A stretch of DNA of 64,000 nucleotides from Agrypnia vestita (Eukaryota; Arthropoda; Insecta; Trichoptera; Phryganeidae): the NCBI GenBank assembly GCA_016648135.1, contig JADDOH010000160.1, positions 248,001 to 312,000 on the forward strand, in the 5' to 3' direction. A program made the translations under genes and the position numbers. This document shows, piece by piece, positions 32,533 through 43,327 of the stretch (positions are counted from its first letter, which is position 1; each line of letters starts with the position of its first letter). A model generated the notes under the pieces. The model was given only the letters and a program-made list of their open reading frames with translations. It was not told the origin of the DNA and searched no databases.

Positions 32533-32736
32533 TCACCTAAATACTTTTGGCGTGACTTTACGTAATTTCAACCAATTAATAAGGTACTTCGAAATGCGTT
32601 GTAATGTCCCTTCAGCGTCACTAAGTTGGTGCGTACGTGTTGTAGTCCTCGATGTGATTCTATCCCTAAAATGCTCAGACCGCCTCCTTCTTCCAGAATG
32701 AATAGCGCGTCTTCTGCGACTTCTGGACCTCTTTCT
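32533..32736 (-). CDS. Arginine-rich exon 2, copy 1 (protamine-like composition)
   Basis: After an acceptor-like GATACAG the exon starts RKRSRSRRRRAIHSGRRRRS, continues EHFRDRITSRTTTRTHQLSD and ends KVTPKVFR stop at 32,533. It is in phase 0 and the start exon at 34,612-34,586 ends in phase 0, so joining gives a 76-residue protein whose first half is mostly Arg and Ser. Such composition is typical of sperm protamine-like proteins or of RS-type nuclear proteins. I do not recognise a named family. An unspliced start (MMIQRKRS at 32,748) is possible but would read the acceptor as coding. The second copy is at 37,037-36,828 with the first 30 residues conserved. Confidence 0.4.
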   Translation of the reverse strand, partial: RKRSRSRRRRAIHSGRRRRSEHFRDRITSRTTTRTHQLSDAEGTLQRISKYLINWLKLRKVTPKVFR

Positions 32737-33069
32737 CTGTATCATCAAATAAATTCATCATCACTATTATAAAACAGAACAATAATATATATAAAAACAT
32801 ACAATATTTTTAGTCAGGTCGTACAATGTTTGTAAATTTGGTAAAGAAAATTACTCAAATTCAGATAAATGACACAATTTCATGATGAAAAACATTAGAG
32901 TTCCAGTGAAAACTAAAAAACAAAAACGCAAATTGTGAGAATATTTGTGAGAATATTATGTATGAATTGTGAGAATATTATGTATGAATGAGAAAGAAAT
33001 CAACGTAAATATAAAAAATGAATGCTATGAGGCGAGTAATAAAGAAATGGTCACATAACACCAGACCCC

Positions 33070-33215
33070 TCTATGTTGGCAGACCACTTTTGCTCCAACC
33101 ACATTCATACATCTTCTCATGCACGCTCTTCGATTGTTGAAGCTTTTAACAAGACCATCCTCCAATATTTGATTAATCTGATCATGCCAGGTATTTCGCA
33201 GTCACTCCCATTTAG
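33070..33215 (-). mobile_element. Non-LTR tail fragment, family M (copy 2)
   Basis: This is a short, more decayed relative of the 31.6-kb fragment. On nucleotide level CATACATCTTCTCATGCACG and TTTGATTAATCTGATCATGC match the other copy with many substitutions. No open frame remains. Confidence 0.6.
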
Positions 33216-33355
33216 ACTTAAACACACACCTCATATATTTTTTACAACAACTTTAATATAGTTAAGTAAATGAACAACAGCCTGTGGAAAAAGAGTAATT
33301 ATGAATCCTAAGAATGCATTTTCTGGATACGATATCAGAATATAATACATATAGA

Positions 33356-33788
33356 GTAAAAACTCGTTAATTCGACATTTAAAGTACAAAAAAATTCACT
33401 GTGCGATACAAAATTCGCCAAAAATCATGAAACTCTTGAAAAAAGCCATTAATTTTGTGAAAAAACATCTTTGTTTTTGCATATTTCAAGAAATCATTTC
33501 AAAATTAAATATTTATTATGCAAATACAAAGACCGGGACATTTCTATTATGTACTAAAGAACTCGATACATATTAACATATTTTTTCAATTTTGTCAAAT
33601 TAAAAAAAAGTATTATGTAAACTAAAATGTTTTATGGCGTAAAGGGCTAAAATTATTTACCGGGGTTATAGAATTATCAGGGTTAATATAGATACTATGA
33701 AATTAACATTTTGGGACTTGTGGGCTTGAAAAATTTAGAATCATCAGTGTTCGAATTAATGGGAAATTAATGGGGTTACTGTATCAGG
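33356..33788. mobile_element. pogo/Tigger-like MITE remnant
   Basis: The left end AGTAAAAACTCGTTAATTCG and the right end CGAATTAATGGG...GGTTACTGTA are inverted relatives of the CAGTAA...CGTTAATTCG termini known from pogo/Tigger elements, with TA close to both ends. The segment CATTTTGGGACTTGTGGGCT is shared, inverted, with a fragment at 52,545-52,625. There is no coding content. Confidence 0.5.
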
Positions 33789-33974
33789 ATGACTTTCAAA
33801 GTGGTTACATTTTTAAACATATTTAAAAATGATACAATTAAATTAAATGGCTGTACAAATAACAAATTGGTCTAAAATCTTTTTTTTTAATAGAAATGCG
33901 AACACGGAATACATGTCACATCAATATTCTTACTATTTTCAAACTAAGCTAAACGCTTGTGCTATGAAAATAGG

Positions 33975-34062
33975 ACTTACTTGCTGGTCAAGCATGAGAT
34001 TCGAACCTGCGACCTTTGGATCACGAGGCGAAAGTCCTAACCACAAGACCAACAAGCTACTC
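33975..34062 (-). mobile_element. tRNA-like SINE head, minus strand
   Basis: The minus strand reads GTTGGTCTTGTGGTTAGGAC (box A-like), then CAGGTTCGAATCTC (box B). T-stem pairing is poor and the acceptor stem does not close, so this is a degenerate tRNA-derived sequence and not a working tRNA gene. It differs from the SINE at 13.7 and 42.5 kb. Confidence 0.5.
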
Positions 34063-34431
34063 GTACCAACAACATTTATATCGTAGCCTTAATTCTTATT
34101 GCTAATTTTTAGTGTTTTCCAACATATGCTTTTTATGTTATATTATGTTGTTTTTTATGAAATCTATCACAACACTTTTTTTTTAACATTTTTTTTATCC
34201 TTTTTTCTTCTATATAAACTGCAGAAAATACTTTAAAACGTGAGGCGGTTTCCTTGACCACATCTAGCCTAAGTGGGAAATCGCCAGATTATATTCTGTA
34301 TACATTTTCTAATAAAAAATAAATAAAAACTGTTTTCGTAGAATGTGTTAAAGATATAGAGCATTATAAATTTCCAGAGCATTCATTTTATAGGATGTTT
34401 GCACGTGAGAAGAAACATAAAAAACATATAT

Positions 34432-34452
34432 GTATATATATATATATATATT
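34432..34452. repeat. (TA)n microsatellite
   Basis: About nine TA units within the arginine-rich gene's predicted intron. Confidence 0.85.
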
Positions 34453-34585
34453 ATGCAGGGGCAGTACGATAGGTACACCTCTCTTATACGTAATACCTTT
34501 TTTAAAAAGGAAAAAGAAAACTGCAAACAAGTTAGATTTTAATACAAGAATTTGATTTAATTTCATTAAATTTAATAACACTCAC

Positions 34586-34612
34586 CTTCCTGTGTCTAGT
34601 TGTTCTTTTCAT
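34586..34612 (-). CDS. Start exon of arginine-rich gene, copy 1
   Basis: ATG at 34,612 opens MKRTTRHRK, ending in AAG at 34,586 directly before a strong GTGAGT donor. The paralogous exon at 38,105-38,031 starts MKRITRR and also ends at a donor (GTTAGT). Both are phase 0, matching the phase of the arginine-rich exons downstream. Conservation of a basic start plus a donor in both copies supports a real exon. The intron would be about 1.85 kb. Confidence 0.4.
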
Positions 34613-35400
34613 TATTCGATTAACAATTCTGTGAAATGAAACTTCCAAAATATGCACAGAATATAAATTTACAGCACTGCAATAAACTTATTTCACTAGA
34701 TAAAAGAAGTTTTATCATAAATTTACATAATATTTAATTTTATAAGAAATATACTAAAAATTTTAAACACCAATGTTTGTATAAAAATAAAATATACTTT
34801 GATCTGGAACAAAAATGTTACATGTATACATTGTAAGATTCTTTTTTTGAAATTGAATTGGCACTCAGTTCCTGGATTACCTTGCATTAAACAGATAAGT
34901 AGGTTCACTTTGGCTACTGATAATGTCTTTCTCCATTACTAACAGAACCGAATCATTTACTCACAATAATGTTTATTCCACATTCAAATAAAATGAATTT
35001 TTTATAATTTCTATTCCCAAAATAAGGAAAAAACACACACCCAAACCCCAGTTGACAATGCAGAAACACTCCATGGGGTGAAACGCCAGGACGAACTCGT
35101 ACTTGCATTCTTTTTTAGTTGATGGTTTATTAATGATTATTGAAAATGCTCACTTTATTATTCTGAGCTGTGCTGGACGTTTCCCTACCTGTTGCACAAC
35201 TGCCTTTTATGCCTATTTATATCACGGTCTCCTCTTGGTCACGATCCTGTTGTCGCACATGTTATAAGATTAATCCGTTCTCACTGCATTGCACACTGCA
35301 ATCATGAATTCACTTTGTTTGGAATATATGCAGTCACATATCATTACCAAAGTACCAAGGTCTCTATTCACTTTCCAGTTAGGATGCTACCAACTTCATT
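34613..35400. other. Duplicated non-coding flank
   Basis: This is part of the tandem duplication, upstream of the copy 1 start exon. No coding exon is supported. An upstream promoter for the arginine-rich gene would be expected here. Confidence 0.3.
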
Positions 35401-35446
35401 TTAGGATGTTTTCCCATCAAATAAATAATATCAAAAAATAATTAAT

Positions 35447-35722
35447 TGCGGGCAAGACCCTCAGAGACAGAGTACCCAATATGGAAATCCACAGAACCTG
35501 CGACATACAAGACAATGTTAAATGGAGCAGGCAGAGAAGGCGTTTCTGGATGGACCATGACAAGACTTAGCAGAGCCGTGATGCGCGGGATTCCAGAGTG
35601 CCGACCTCCAGGGAGACCACCAAAGAGATGGAAAGAGAGCTGGATATCCTCGTCACAAGACCAGAACTGACCTGTCAATACATATTAAGGATCTAATAAA
35701 GGAAGAAGAAGAAGAAAAATAA
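35447..35722 (+). mobile_element. RTE-like LINE 3' fragment (copy 2)
   Basis: In two frames it reads GKTLRDRVPNMEIHRTCDIQ and GRPPKRWKESW, the same motifs as the copy at 16.96-17.40 kb, and ends GGATCTAATAAAGGAAGAAG then GAAGAAGAAA, a GAA tail. AAAAATAATT precedes it (about 35,432) and also follows the tail (about 35,715), a likely target-site duplication. It interrupts sequence that is continuous in the other unit of the tandem duplication, so it inserted after the duplication. Confidence 0.7.
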
Positions 35723-35999
35723 TTTATTTTATTAATTTTATCAGTTTATTTATCACAATACAAAACTTGGCATGAAAGTAAAATAGTTAAAATACGTTTA
35801 TACAATTTTATACCAATGGATTAATACACTTGATTAATTTTTATTTGCCACAAGTGCATATTGTGTTGAATAAAGTCCATCAATCTTACAATAAAGGTGC
35901 AAAATATTTTTACAAAAAATTAATTTTGGTGAATTTTGTATAATAACTCAGACTTAAAAATGTGATGTTTTGTTTTGTAATTTTACATATTTATTCATC

Positions 36000-36063
36000 A
36001 CTAAATTCAGAGTCGGAATCAAAACACATGTCCATGTTTTCTTCTTCCGGTCGCTGCCTCTGT
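36000..36063 (-). CDS. Candidate acidic terminal exon
   Basis: After a convincing acceptor (TTTATTTTGATTTCACAG, exon from 36,063) the minus strand reads RQRPEEENMDMCFDSDSEFS then DE and stop; AATAAA overlaps the stop region. The acidic Ser/Asp/Glu tail and the poly(A) signal suggest a 3'-terminal exon. It lies 0.77 kb downstream of the copy 2 arginine-rich exon and could be an alternative last exon of that gene. No donor in the arginine-rich exon was confirmed. Confidence 0.35.
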
Positions 36064-36195
36064 GAAATCAAAATAAAAAGATCAGAAAAGGAAATAAATT
36101 ATCCTTCCATCTATTCATTACTACACCGATTGATATAACAGACATAATTTCAAACTGTAAAAATAAAGCTTTACTAAATCTTTCATATCCTGTAC

Positions 36196-36244
36196 ACTAC
36201 TGAATATCCACACATCTACTACTAATACGTGGATATTCAGTAGT
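36196..36244. repeat. Perfect hairpin, arms of about 20 bp
   Basis: ACTACTGAATATCCAC is inverted as GTGGATATTCAGTAGT, with partially matching sequence inward. It lies inside the duplicated region only in unit 2. Confidence 0.75.
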
Positions 36245-36827
36245 ATAAACACAAGAGCAATAAAAGTTAAGAACTTATTCACTATTTTATTCAGAGGCAG
36301 AATTATGGTGCTGGGGCCGGTCGCACTGGATGTTCATGAGACCCGGTAGCCCCATTCACTCCCCCAAAATGATTATATGACAACACAATGCGAAATACAA
36401 ACATAGACACAATGCCTAGGTTAAACATGGCTTAAACTAACAACAATAACAGACCTGGAATCTAAAGCTTCCGACCTGACAAAGACTGCTTAATAAGTAA
36501 GTAGTCATGAATATTTGACAGCAACCTGGCACAATCTGACAGTATTTTTGGAGCTGAAACAGTGTTCCTAAATCATATAATTTAATCCTTTACTATTTTC
36601 TTCTCACTCTTGCTTTCTATCGTAACTTTTAGTTTCCTTTGCTCAGTGATTTGGAGGTCGTTTAGAAGGCAAAGTCCTTAACAATTGCAACATGCAGCAC
36701 GACTCTGTAAATCCACCACTGACGTTATTAATTTTAACCAATAATAACACAGATCAAAATATGATGAAACATCAATTAAGAGTCACTGTTACTTGTATTT
36801 ACTTTCCCCTTTGAATTTAAAAAGACC

Positions 36828-37037
36828 TCAATCTTCCATAAATAAGTGAGCCACAACAATACTAACATTTGCCATGGCGTACTCTCCGGTGTCGGCAACA
36901 CAGGTGCAAGCTCCCATGGAGAGTTGGTTATTGATACTTCTGTTTAGTTGGTGCATAGGTGTACTTCTACGCCTAAAATGCCTTGAACGCCGAAAACGCC
37001 TCCTTCTCCCAGAACGGCGTCTTCTAGACCTCTTTTT
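36828..37037 (-). CDS. Arginine-rich exon 2, copy 2 (protamine-like composition)
   Basis: Following ATGATACAG as acceptor, the exon reads KKRSRRRRSGRRRRFRRSRH then FRRRSTPMHQ, and after that a divergent tail (LNRSINNQLSMGACTCVADT) to a stop at 36,828. The first 30 residues align with copy 1 at 32.7 kb (KRSR.RRR...GRRRR...HFR.R); the tails do not. The exon is phase 0, compatible with the start exon at 38,105-38,031, and joining predicts 94 residues. The upstream Arg run is conserved while the rest is free to change, which is expected of a protamine-like protein but also of a decaying paralogue. Confidence 0.4.
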   Translation of the reverse strand, partial: KKRSRRRRSGRRRRFRRSRHFRRRSTPMHQLNRSINNQLSMGACTCVADTGEYAMANVSIVVAHLFMED

Positions 37038-38030
37038 CTGTATCATTAACCAAATTCACAGTTCTATTTTTAAAAAAAACATATTGACGGTCCCAATGAA
37101 AACTTAAACACATACCAAAGATTCATTTTTGACTTTTTTGTACCAATACATAGACAATACCAATACTCTTCTCCACAATACAAAAAAAAATGTTTCTACT
37201 TTTTTTAGAGAAAAAAAGTGACGTAAAAGCGGACAAATACACTCATTTTGTATGTAAAGCCAAACTTTAAACAGGTATCCTGTAAAATTAATTTTTTGTG
37301 GATCTCTTAGTTTAATAATAATGTACAATATATTTTTTCAGGTCACACAATGAATCTAAATTTGGTAAGGTTAGTTTTTTAAATTCAGACAAATGATACA
37401 ATTTCATAATGAAAAACATTAGAGTGAAAGTAAAAAGTCAAAAACATCCTAAAAGATATCAAATTGTGAGAAGATTATGAATGAATGAAAAGGAAATTAG
37501 CTAAAATGTAAAAAAAGAATGCTAAGAAATGAGTTTAATAAACAAGATGGGTTGCGACTTGGTCATTTGGAGCTAATAAAAAAGCGTAAAGTTTTTCAAT
37601 AAAGATCTGATGAAATTTGCATACTATTATAACTTCTGGATTCAAAAACAAACTGGATAGGAATATTTATGAAGAACCGAATCTTGAAGAATGCATTTGG
37701 ATAAGATACCTATCAGGATTTGTTTAAAAATGGTTAAATTCTAAAATATCTTTAGAAGTTAAACAATTAAATGAAATGCCATTATAAGCAGATTTTTTAA
37801 AAAAAAGTGTTTAGAAGATATAGAGCATTATAAAATTTCCGAACATTTTATATATTTGCAGGTGGAAAGAAAAATAAATGAAAAAATATGAAAATTTTAA
37901 AAAACATAAAAAAATCTTATGCGGGAGCGGTATGATACATGTCTCAGACATGTAATGTGCTTTTTAAAAGGGAAAAAGAAAACTGCAAAAAGATTGTCGG
38001 ATTTAAATACAGGAATTTGATAATACTAAC

Positions 38031-38105
38031 CCTCCCATGTCCACAATACGGACATATTTTTAAAATAGGTATTCGTTTATTTACACGTCTAGTTATTCTT
38101 TTCAT
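38031..38105 (-). CDS. Start exon of arginine-rich gene, copy 2
   Basis: ATG at 38,105 begins MKRITRRVNKRIPILKICPY then CGHGR, ending in AGG before a GTTAGT donor. Relative to copy 1 it contains a 48-bp in-frame insertion that adds an IPILKICPYCGHGR-like stretch. Nine-residue and 25-residue versions both end in phase 0. The exon is short, so confidence depends on the conserved position within the duplication. Confidence 0.35.
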
Positions 38106-38994
38106 TATTCAATTGATGATTTTGAGAACTGAAACTTAAATAACTCTTTAAAAAATACAAATTTACACTGTAATAGACTTATTTCACTAGATAAAAGAAG
38201 TCTTGCTTATTTATCGTAAATTTACATGACATTTAATTTTAATCTGATACCATAAGAAATATGCAAAATTTTGAATAAACTTGTTGAAAAATAAAAACTA
38301 ATTTGATCTGAAACAAAAATCTTATATTTATATATTATTTTGTTCCTTTTTTAGAATTGAATTAGTACTCACCTGGATTATTTTTACTTCAAACAGCTAC
38401 TGAGGATAGACAATATCTATAAGTATAATTTCGTTAATGATTTGTTAATAATTATTGAAAATGTTCACATTATTAAAAAAATAAGTAGGATATCTATTTC
38501 TGGAATCGAAATCTGCCTAAAACTTAATTAATATTATAGACACATGATGAAAGAAGATTAATCAAAATTTTGAAGTTTCTAGGGAGTGAGTACATACATA
38601 TTTACAAAACTGAATTTATAATTTTATCAAAAATTCTGTGGTATCAAATTTCCTCATATTTATATCAACTCAAGGTGAATTTATTTCACCTTTTTTAATT
38701 TTTTAAGGATCACAATTGCACACTTATATCAAACTGGATTTTTTTCTTATCCCACTATTCCCTGCACACACAGTTGTCAGATAATATTCTAAGAGTATTG
38801 TGTTATACATAAACCTTATATGCTCATCTCCAGGGACTCCGATCCACCTCCCGCCCTCGCGATGAGTGTCTCACCATTGGTCTCAGTAATTTCAAGCATT
38901 TAATAATAATCTAGTCTCGTTAATTTTAATGACAATATCATGTTTTGTCCTTCAAATTATTTCCCATTTTACTTATTCGCTTTGATTTAATCTA

Positions 38995-39392
38995 AACAAA
39001 CCATCACTCCATTTCCGCAGGGGTAGGCAGAAAGCATATAATGCCACATTTTTCTATTCTGCACACCAGTTTTGCTTTAGCCATATTCTCATACAAGGTC
39101 CACGGCTATTGAAGCTTTTAACAGGGCCGTCCTCCAATATTTTTTGTATCTGATAGTGCCAGGTCTTTTGCGGGTGCCCTCTGTTCGTGCTGCCTTCTAC
39201 GCTCACCTCATATATTTTCTTAACCATCCTGTCCTCGCTCATGCCTTCCACATGACCAAACCATCTCAGAGATCCTCTCTTTATTCTGTCTACCACATGA
39301 CAGCCAGCATTACATTCACTTCTTATTTTTTCATTCCTCACAATTACCACATTCGGACTACTTACATTATTTTTTTCCAATTCACTCATCAC
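38995..39392 (-). mobile_element. Non-LTR retrotransposon C-terminal fragment, family M (copy 3)
   Basis: The minus strand from about 39,392 reads RNEKIRSECNAGCHVVDRIK, RGSLRWFGHVEGMSEDRMVK, RGHPQKTWHYQIQKILEDGP and NSRGPCMRIWLKQNWCAE before a stop at 39,054. Homologous sequence then continues to about 39,000 (CCATTTCCGCAGGGGTAGGC, the inverse of the tail end). It is the longest and cleanest copy of the family (31.6, 33.1 and 39.0 kb) but lacks the polymerase domain. Confidence 0.75.
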
Positions 39393-40065
39393 TTATTCTC
39401 CTTTCGATATCATTCTCAGTATTGCCATACCTAATAAACATCTTTACAAATATACCGACTGATTCACTTGTTCTTAGGATTCATTAGTTACCATTACATC
39501 ACACTTAGTTATTTTCTCGTCTCTCTGGAACCCCTTTACTTTCAACTTGCCAACATTCATCAGAAGCTCACTATCCAGTTTATTATACCCTTCTTACATA
39601 TTTGTTACTTTCTTTTTTCTTTTTCCTCCCTCATTTGAAGAAATGTTGATTATAGCGGTCAGTCAAATAAATTTGTGGTAAAAGAGAGCCATTGTGAAAT
39701 ACGTATGAATTATGAATATACATATAGCAAGGTGAAATTATGCTCCCTACAAAAATATGACTTCATCTAAACTGTCCAATATATTAAGCATTCTCAATTA
39801 TTTGTGTATTACATATGTAGTTAACTTTTAAAAGAGTTTCAACAAACAAATCACACAAATTCTTCCGAAAATCTACAATGGCTGTCAAACCTTATTCGTT
39901 GCTATGAGGAGTGCCCTACGGTGTGAATCGTTTTACAGATAAAGTAATATGTAGTATAGAATTTCAGATAAAAAGGTTTATTAATAAAAAAAAATATAAA
40001 TTTGAAGAGAGAGTATTTTGCGCAGAGCACATCGAAATTATCAAATTGTGTTGTTGCAGAATGTC
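39393..40065. other. Intergenic, nothing recognised
   Basis: No gene supported; AT-rich. Confidence 0.3.
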
Positions 40066-40271
40066 AGCGAGAACAAGAAGCATGACTTTTTCCTAAGCAT
40101 GTATTTTAAAAAGAAACCGATAATAGAGATATATCTCGTAATATTCCAATCACAATTATTAACATATTATTCAGATTTTAATATTTCATAATATTCTGCC
40201 AAATAAATATTCAATTTTGATTTTATTTTCAAATATATGTTTAGATAAAAGTCATGCTTCTTGTTCTCACT
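40066..40271. repeat. Inverted repeat of about 25 bp around 150 bp
   Basis: GAGAACAAGAAGCATGACTT at about 40,070 is inverted as AAGTCATGCTTCTTGTTCTC at about 40,248. The intervening 150 bp are AT-rich. It is probably a small inverted-repeat element. Confidence 0.7.
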
Positions 40272-41978
40272 GCACGCCCGTACGGTCCTATGACTCATAA
40301 AAAACTGCCAATGAAGGAAGTGCCAGCGGCGATAATGGTAGGAGCATGGTCATGGTGACGTGTTCACGTTACTCGCGTTGCCCACATTCGCGCACACTTC
40401 CCTGCTCGCCGCCACTGAAGTTGTAAATGTAAAGAGCACTTATGATAAGACTCAGATCTCTTCAGAAGAAATCAAAGATATTTTCTTTCCGTTACGAAAC
40501 ACACAGAACACTAATGAAATAAAAAATACATAATTTATCACATTTTTTATTAGTATAATCTATTTCCATAGCATTAAGCAACTGAGTACATCACCATTAA
40601 GTATTACATTGTTATAATATGCGAGCGGTTATAGAGAAAGGCAATCTCCTATTTATCACTTTCACATTATGATTTAGCTTCTGTTTTTATCGCATCGCAT
40701 TGTTACTTGCTTATCTACTTTAAATACATTTTTTACATCATGCAACATTCATTATTTATGACACTTCAGCTAATTGAATGAATTATATATAAACATATAC
40801 CCATTATAATCTGCCAGATTGTGGAAAATATATTTCTAATTTACATAAAGTACCATTTTCAATCTCACTATTCTGGGAACATTACACACAATATAAATAG
40901 GAGAAACCTAAAAACAAAATATCTTTATACAAAGACACTATTACGCTATATGTTTTCTACAAAAATAATGAAATCGACATGCGCCTATCTACGGCTGGTC
41001 GAAGTCTAGTTATTTGAAAGGCACAATTTTAAGTTTGTATTTAGTGACAGCAATAATTCAGTCATTAATATTAAATATAATGTTATATTAATTAAATATG
41101 TCGACGACTGCTATATAAAATATTGTAAGTAATAAATTTTTGGTTGATCTAGTGTGTTGTTGCACATATGTATTTCGTACATCTTTAAGTGAAAATGTTT
41201 TTTTTTTAATAATATGCATATTGCATTTAATAGAAAAATGATCTGTGTGTTATTTACAATATTTTGTGTAGGACGGGTCAACGTGAAGGTCTTATTAAAT
41301 AATTATTCACTAAAAGTAATCTGTTTGAGTGTAAAAAAAAAACATAAATAAGCTAAATAATACTTTAAAATGTTATTAGTTAAATTGCAACTAAAATATT
41401 ATGATAGACTTTGATCTAATAAAACAATTATTCTTCAAAATAATTCATCTTTACCATAAAACACCGTTATGCTGTTAAATATATTTATATATTTTTTAAT
41501 TAGACAGTTACATAGATAGTGTTTAAAAAACAGAATATTTGAAGCTATAGCAGCAAATACATAAAAATTTAAAAGCTATTTTTCCCCCATAATTATTTTT
41601 TAATAACTTTGTGTTTGCTTGGTCAATCACAAATAAAGTGCGATTTTATGATTATTTTTACAGATGTTGACTTATTTACGGCAAATTAAAAAATGTTTAA
41701 GGCCTATAATTTTTATAAAACCTTATTTTTAAATAATGTTTTAAAGTAAAATAAAATTTGCCTTTTAAAAAAATGCAAGATGTGACTAGTAAATTTAAAT
41801 AAAAAATAAATTTGGCATTGCTCAATATAAATTAAAATCATAAAAATGATTGCCCGATTCCATGTCAAGATGATAAATGCTCCCAAGCATTAACTTTTCG
41901 ATGAAAGAAAATAATATCAAATGAAATGCAACATAAAAAGTAAACTCTTCATTCAGTTAAAGCAAAAAGTGTCTTCTT
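40272..41978 (-). other. Downstream flank and likely 3' UTR of the SCCPDH-like gene
   Basis: About 1.7 kb of AT-rich sequence follows the SCCPDH stop on the minus strand. A minus-strand AATAAA (as TTTATT at about 40,540) could be a distal poly(A) signal. Nearer signals are not clear, so the transcript end is undetermined. A CG-richer patch at 40,300-40,430 has no supported exon. Confidence 0.3.
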
Positions 41979-42090
41979 TTACTTGGTGATCTCGGCCCTT
42001 TTAATGACCTCAAAAGTAAAGTTGTTTTTGTTCAAATTTTCAATGAGCGATGTTTTAGCGAAGGCAGCTCCCGGCGGTAAAACTCCGCCA
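41979..42090 (-). CDS. Sccpdh: SCCPDH-like oxidoreductase, last coding exon (exon 8)
   Basis: After the acceptor TTTCATTTTAG the exon supplies the last base of codon 393 and encodes GGVLPPGAAFAKTSLIENLN then KNNFTFEVIKRAEITK and TAA. The GG.L.PGAAF..T.L...L....F.F.V motif is the conserved C-terminus of the family, so the protein ends naturally here at residue 429. The SINE and the CR1-like fragment lie in the intron just upstream. Confidence 0.93.
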
Positions 42091-42471
42091 CTAAAATGAA
42101 AAAACAATTTTTTAAAACACATGTGAGATTAAATCTTTTATAAAGCACAGGCTTTATTTGAAAAGTGTTGATATTTTTTAAAATACACACCTTCTAATTA
42201 AGTGTGGAATACAATATCCCCTATAAATATTTTGCTGGTACTCTCATACTATTTTGATAAAATTTAAAATTACATTCTCGCATACTTTCAGCCAAATTTC
42301 CTCAAGTTTTTGGAAGTGATAGGGGTTTTCTTAAAAATCAAGACAAGAATAAATTCAATTGAATTGAATTGGAGATTTTTCTTGCTACAACTCAATTGTT
42401 TTGTGACAATGTGACGGGTTGCAACATCTTCCAGATCCAATAATGCAAAAACTATGTTGTACATAATGTAT

Positions 42472-42612
42472 AGCGGCCCTCGGGTCCAGTTGGCACAACA
42501 CTCATACCGAGGGTTCCGGATCCGATTCCCGGTAAGGTCCTAATATATCTTTGTGATTTACTCGCTTGGGTGTTGATGTGTTTCGCTACAGTAATTAGGC
42601 TACAAGTCCTGT
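42472..42612 (+). mobile_element. tRNA-derived SINE, plus strand (copy 2)
   Basis: Box A-like GGTCCAGTTGGCACAAC and box B CCGGATCCGATTCCCGG (about 42,517) are followed by TTTGTGATTTACTCGCTTGG and GTTGATGTGTTTCGCTACAG. This tail is shared with the inverted copy at 13.6-13.8 kb. It sits in the last intron of the SCCPDH-like gene in opposite orientation to transcription. Confidence 0.75.
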
Positions 42613-42685
42613 TGTGGCGTTAAAAGATTTTAAAAAGTTAAGGTGAGTTTAATTAACTTCACCATTATTGTACAATTTAATTGGT

Positions 42686-43165
42686 CCTGTATTATTATTA
42701 TTATTATTATTATTATTGATAATGGGCAGGCAGCTTAAGCTGATAGGCCCATATCACTGTCTCTCATTTGAATATCCAGCCTATTCTTAAATTGGTTGAC
42801 ACTGGCTGCAGACACAACATCCTCGGGCAAACTGTTCCACATATTGACCACTCTATTGCTTAATGCATGCTTTCTTGGGTTACACGAGAACCGAGACTTG
42901 TCCAACTTCAGATGATGTTCTCGAAGGCCCACATTAGTGTTAAATGCAAACATATCTGTCATATTAGGAATATTGTAGTAGCCCGATAGAATCTTGAATG
43001 TCTCGATGAGGTCACCTCTTGCTCGTCGCTCCTGAAGAGTGGGCAGTTTCAATACTCTCAGCCTTTCCGCATATTCCAGGTTTTTAAGACCCAAGGGCAA
43101 TTTTGTGGCTCGTCTCTGAACATTTTCCAGTAAAACTATATCTTTAACAAAATATGGATTCCAGA
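42686..43165 (-). mobile_element. CR1-like LINE 3' fragment with (ATT)n tail
   Basis: The minus strand from about 43,160 reads WNPYFVKDIVLLENVQRRAT then KLPLGLKNLEYAERLRVLKL, RRARGDLIETFKILSGY, RKHALSNRVVNMWNSLPEDV and VNQFKNRLDIQMRD, then stops at 42,735. The QRRATK...Y.ERL..L.L..L..RR.RGDLIE..KI..G and N.WN.LP..V motifs are the C-terminus of CR1-clade reverse transcriptases. On the 3' side lies (AAT)n at 42,688-42,717, the microsatellite tail expected of this clade; on the 5' side a (GTAT)n run at about 43,167-43,193. The frame is intact for about 140 codons, so it is a relatively young insertion into intron 7 of the SCCPDH-like gene. Confidence 0.85.
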
Positions 43166-43232
43166 TCTGTATGTATGTATGTATGTATGTATGCCAGGGC
43201 AGTACAGGCGGATCTTTGAAAGCAGAACTCAC

Positions 43233-43327
43233 CTTCCCGGCATCTTGTCAGCCTCTCTGAGAACGATGATGCCAGCAAACAAGAGGGCTGTGCACGTCGC
43301 TCCGTAGCCAGGATTGTAACTAGTTAC
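43233..43327 (-). CDS. Sccpdh: SCCPDH-like oxidoreductase, exon 7
   Basis: The 95-nt exon has acceptor CTTCTGTTAG and donor GTGAGT. It encodes VTSYNPGYGATCTALLFAGI then IVLREADKMPG, residues about 362-392. PGYGAT...A and the following helix belong to the C-terminal part of the family. It is phase 0 in and phase 2 out. An open frame reads through its donor into the intron but that continuation is intronic. Confidence 0.92.

Larger units (their letters stand above)
32310..38900 (-). repeat. Tandem segmental duplication of about 3.1-3.5 kb units
   Basis: Landmarks repeat in the same order. TTTTAGGATATTTTTCCATC at 32,322 matches TTTTAGGATGTTTTCCCATC at 35,401. TATTGTGTTG...CATCAATCTT recurs at 32,497 and 35,868. 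An arginine-rich exon recurs at 32.7 and 37.0 kb. AGATATAGAGCATTATAAA recurs at 34,354 and 37,817. GAAAAAGAAAACTGCAAA recurs at 34,509 and 37,972. A basic start exon occurs at 34.6 and 38.1 kb, and TTTCACTAGATAAAAGAAGT recurs at 34,691 and 38,182. Unit 2 additionally contains an RTE fragment (35,447-35,720). Divergence is substantial, so the duplication is not recent. Confidence 0.7.

Noticed and set aside
33975..34062. tRNA gene
   Set aside because: Boxes A and B are recognisable but the acceptor and T stems do not pair, so only a tRNA-derived repeat was reported.
42735..43232. A 165-codon minus-strand frame that starts in exon 7 of the SCCPDH-like gene
   Set aside because: Exon 7 ends at a GTGAGT donor at 43,233. 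The continuation is intron plus a CR1-like LINE fragment, so it is not a fusion protein.
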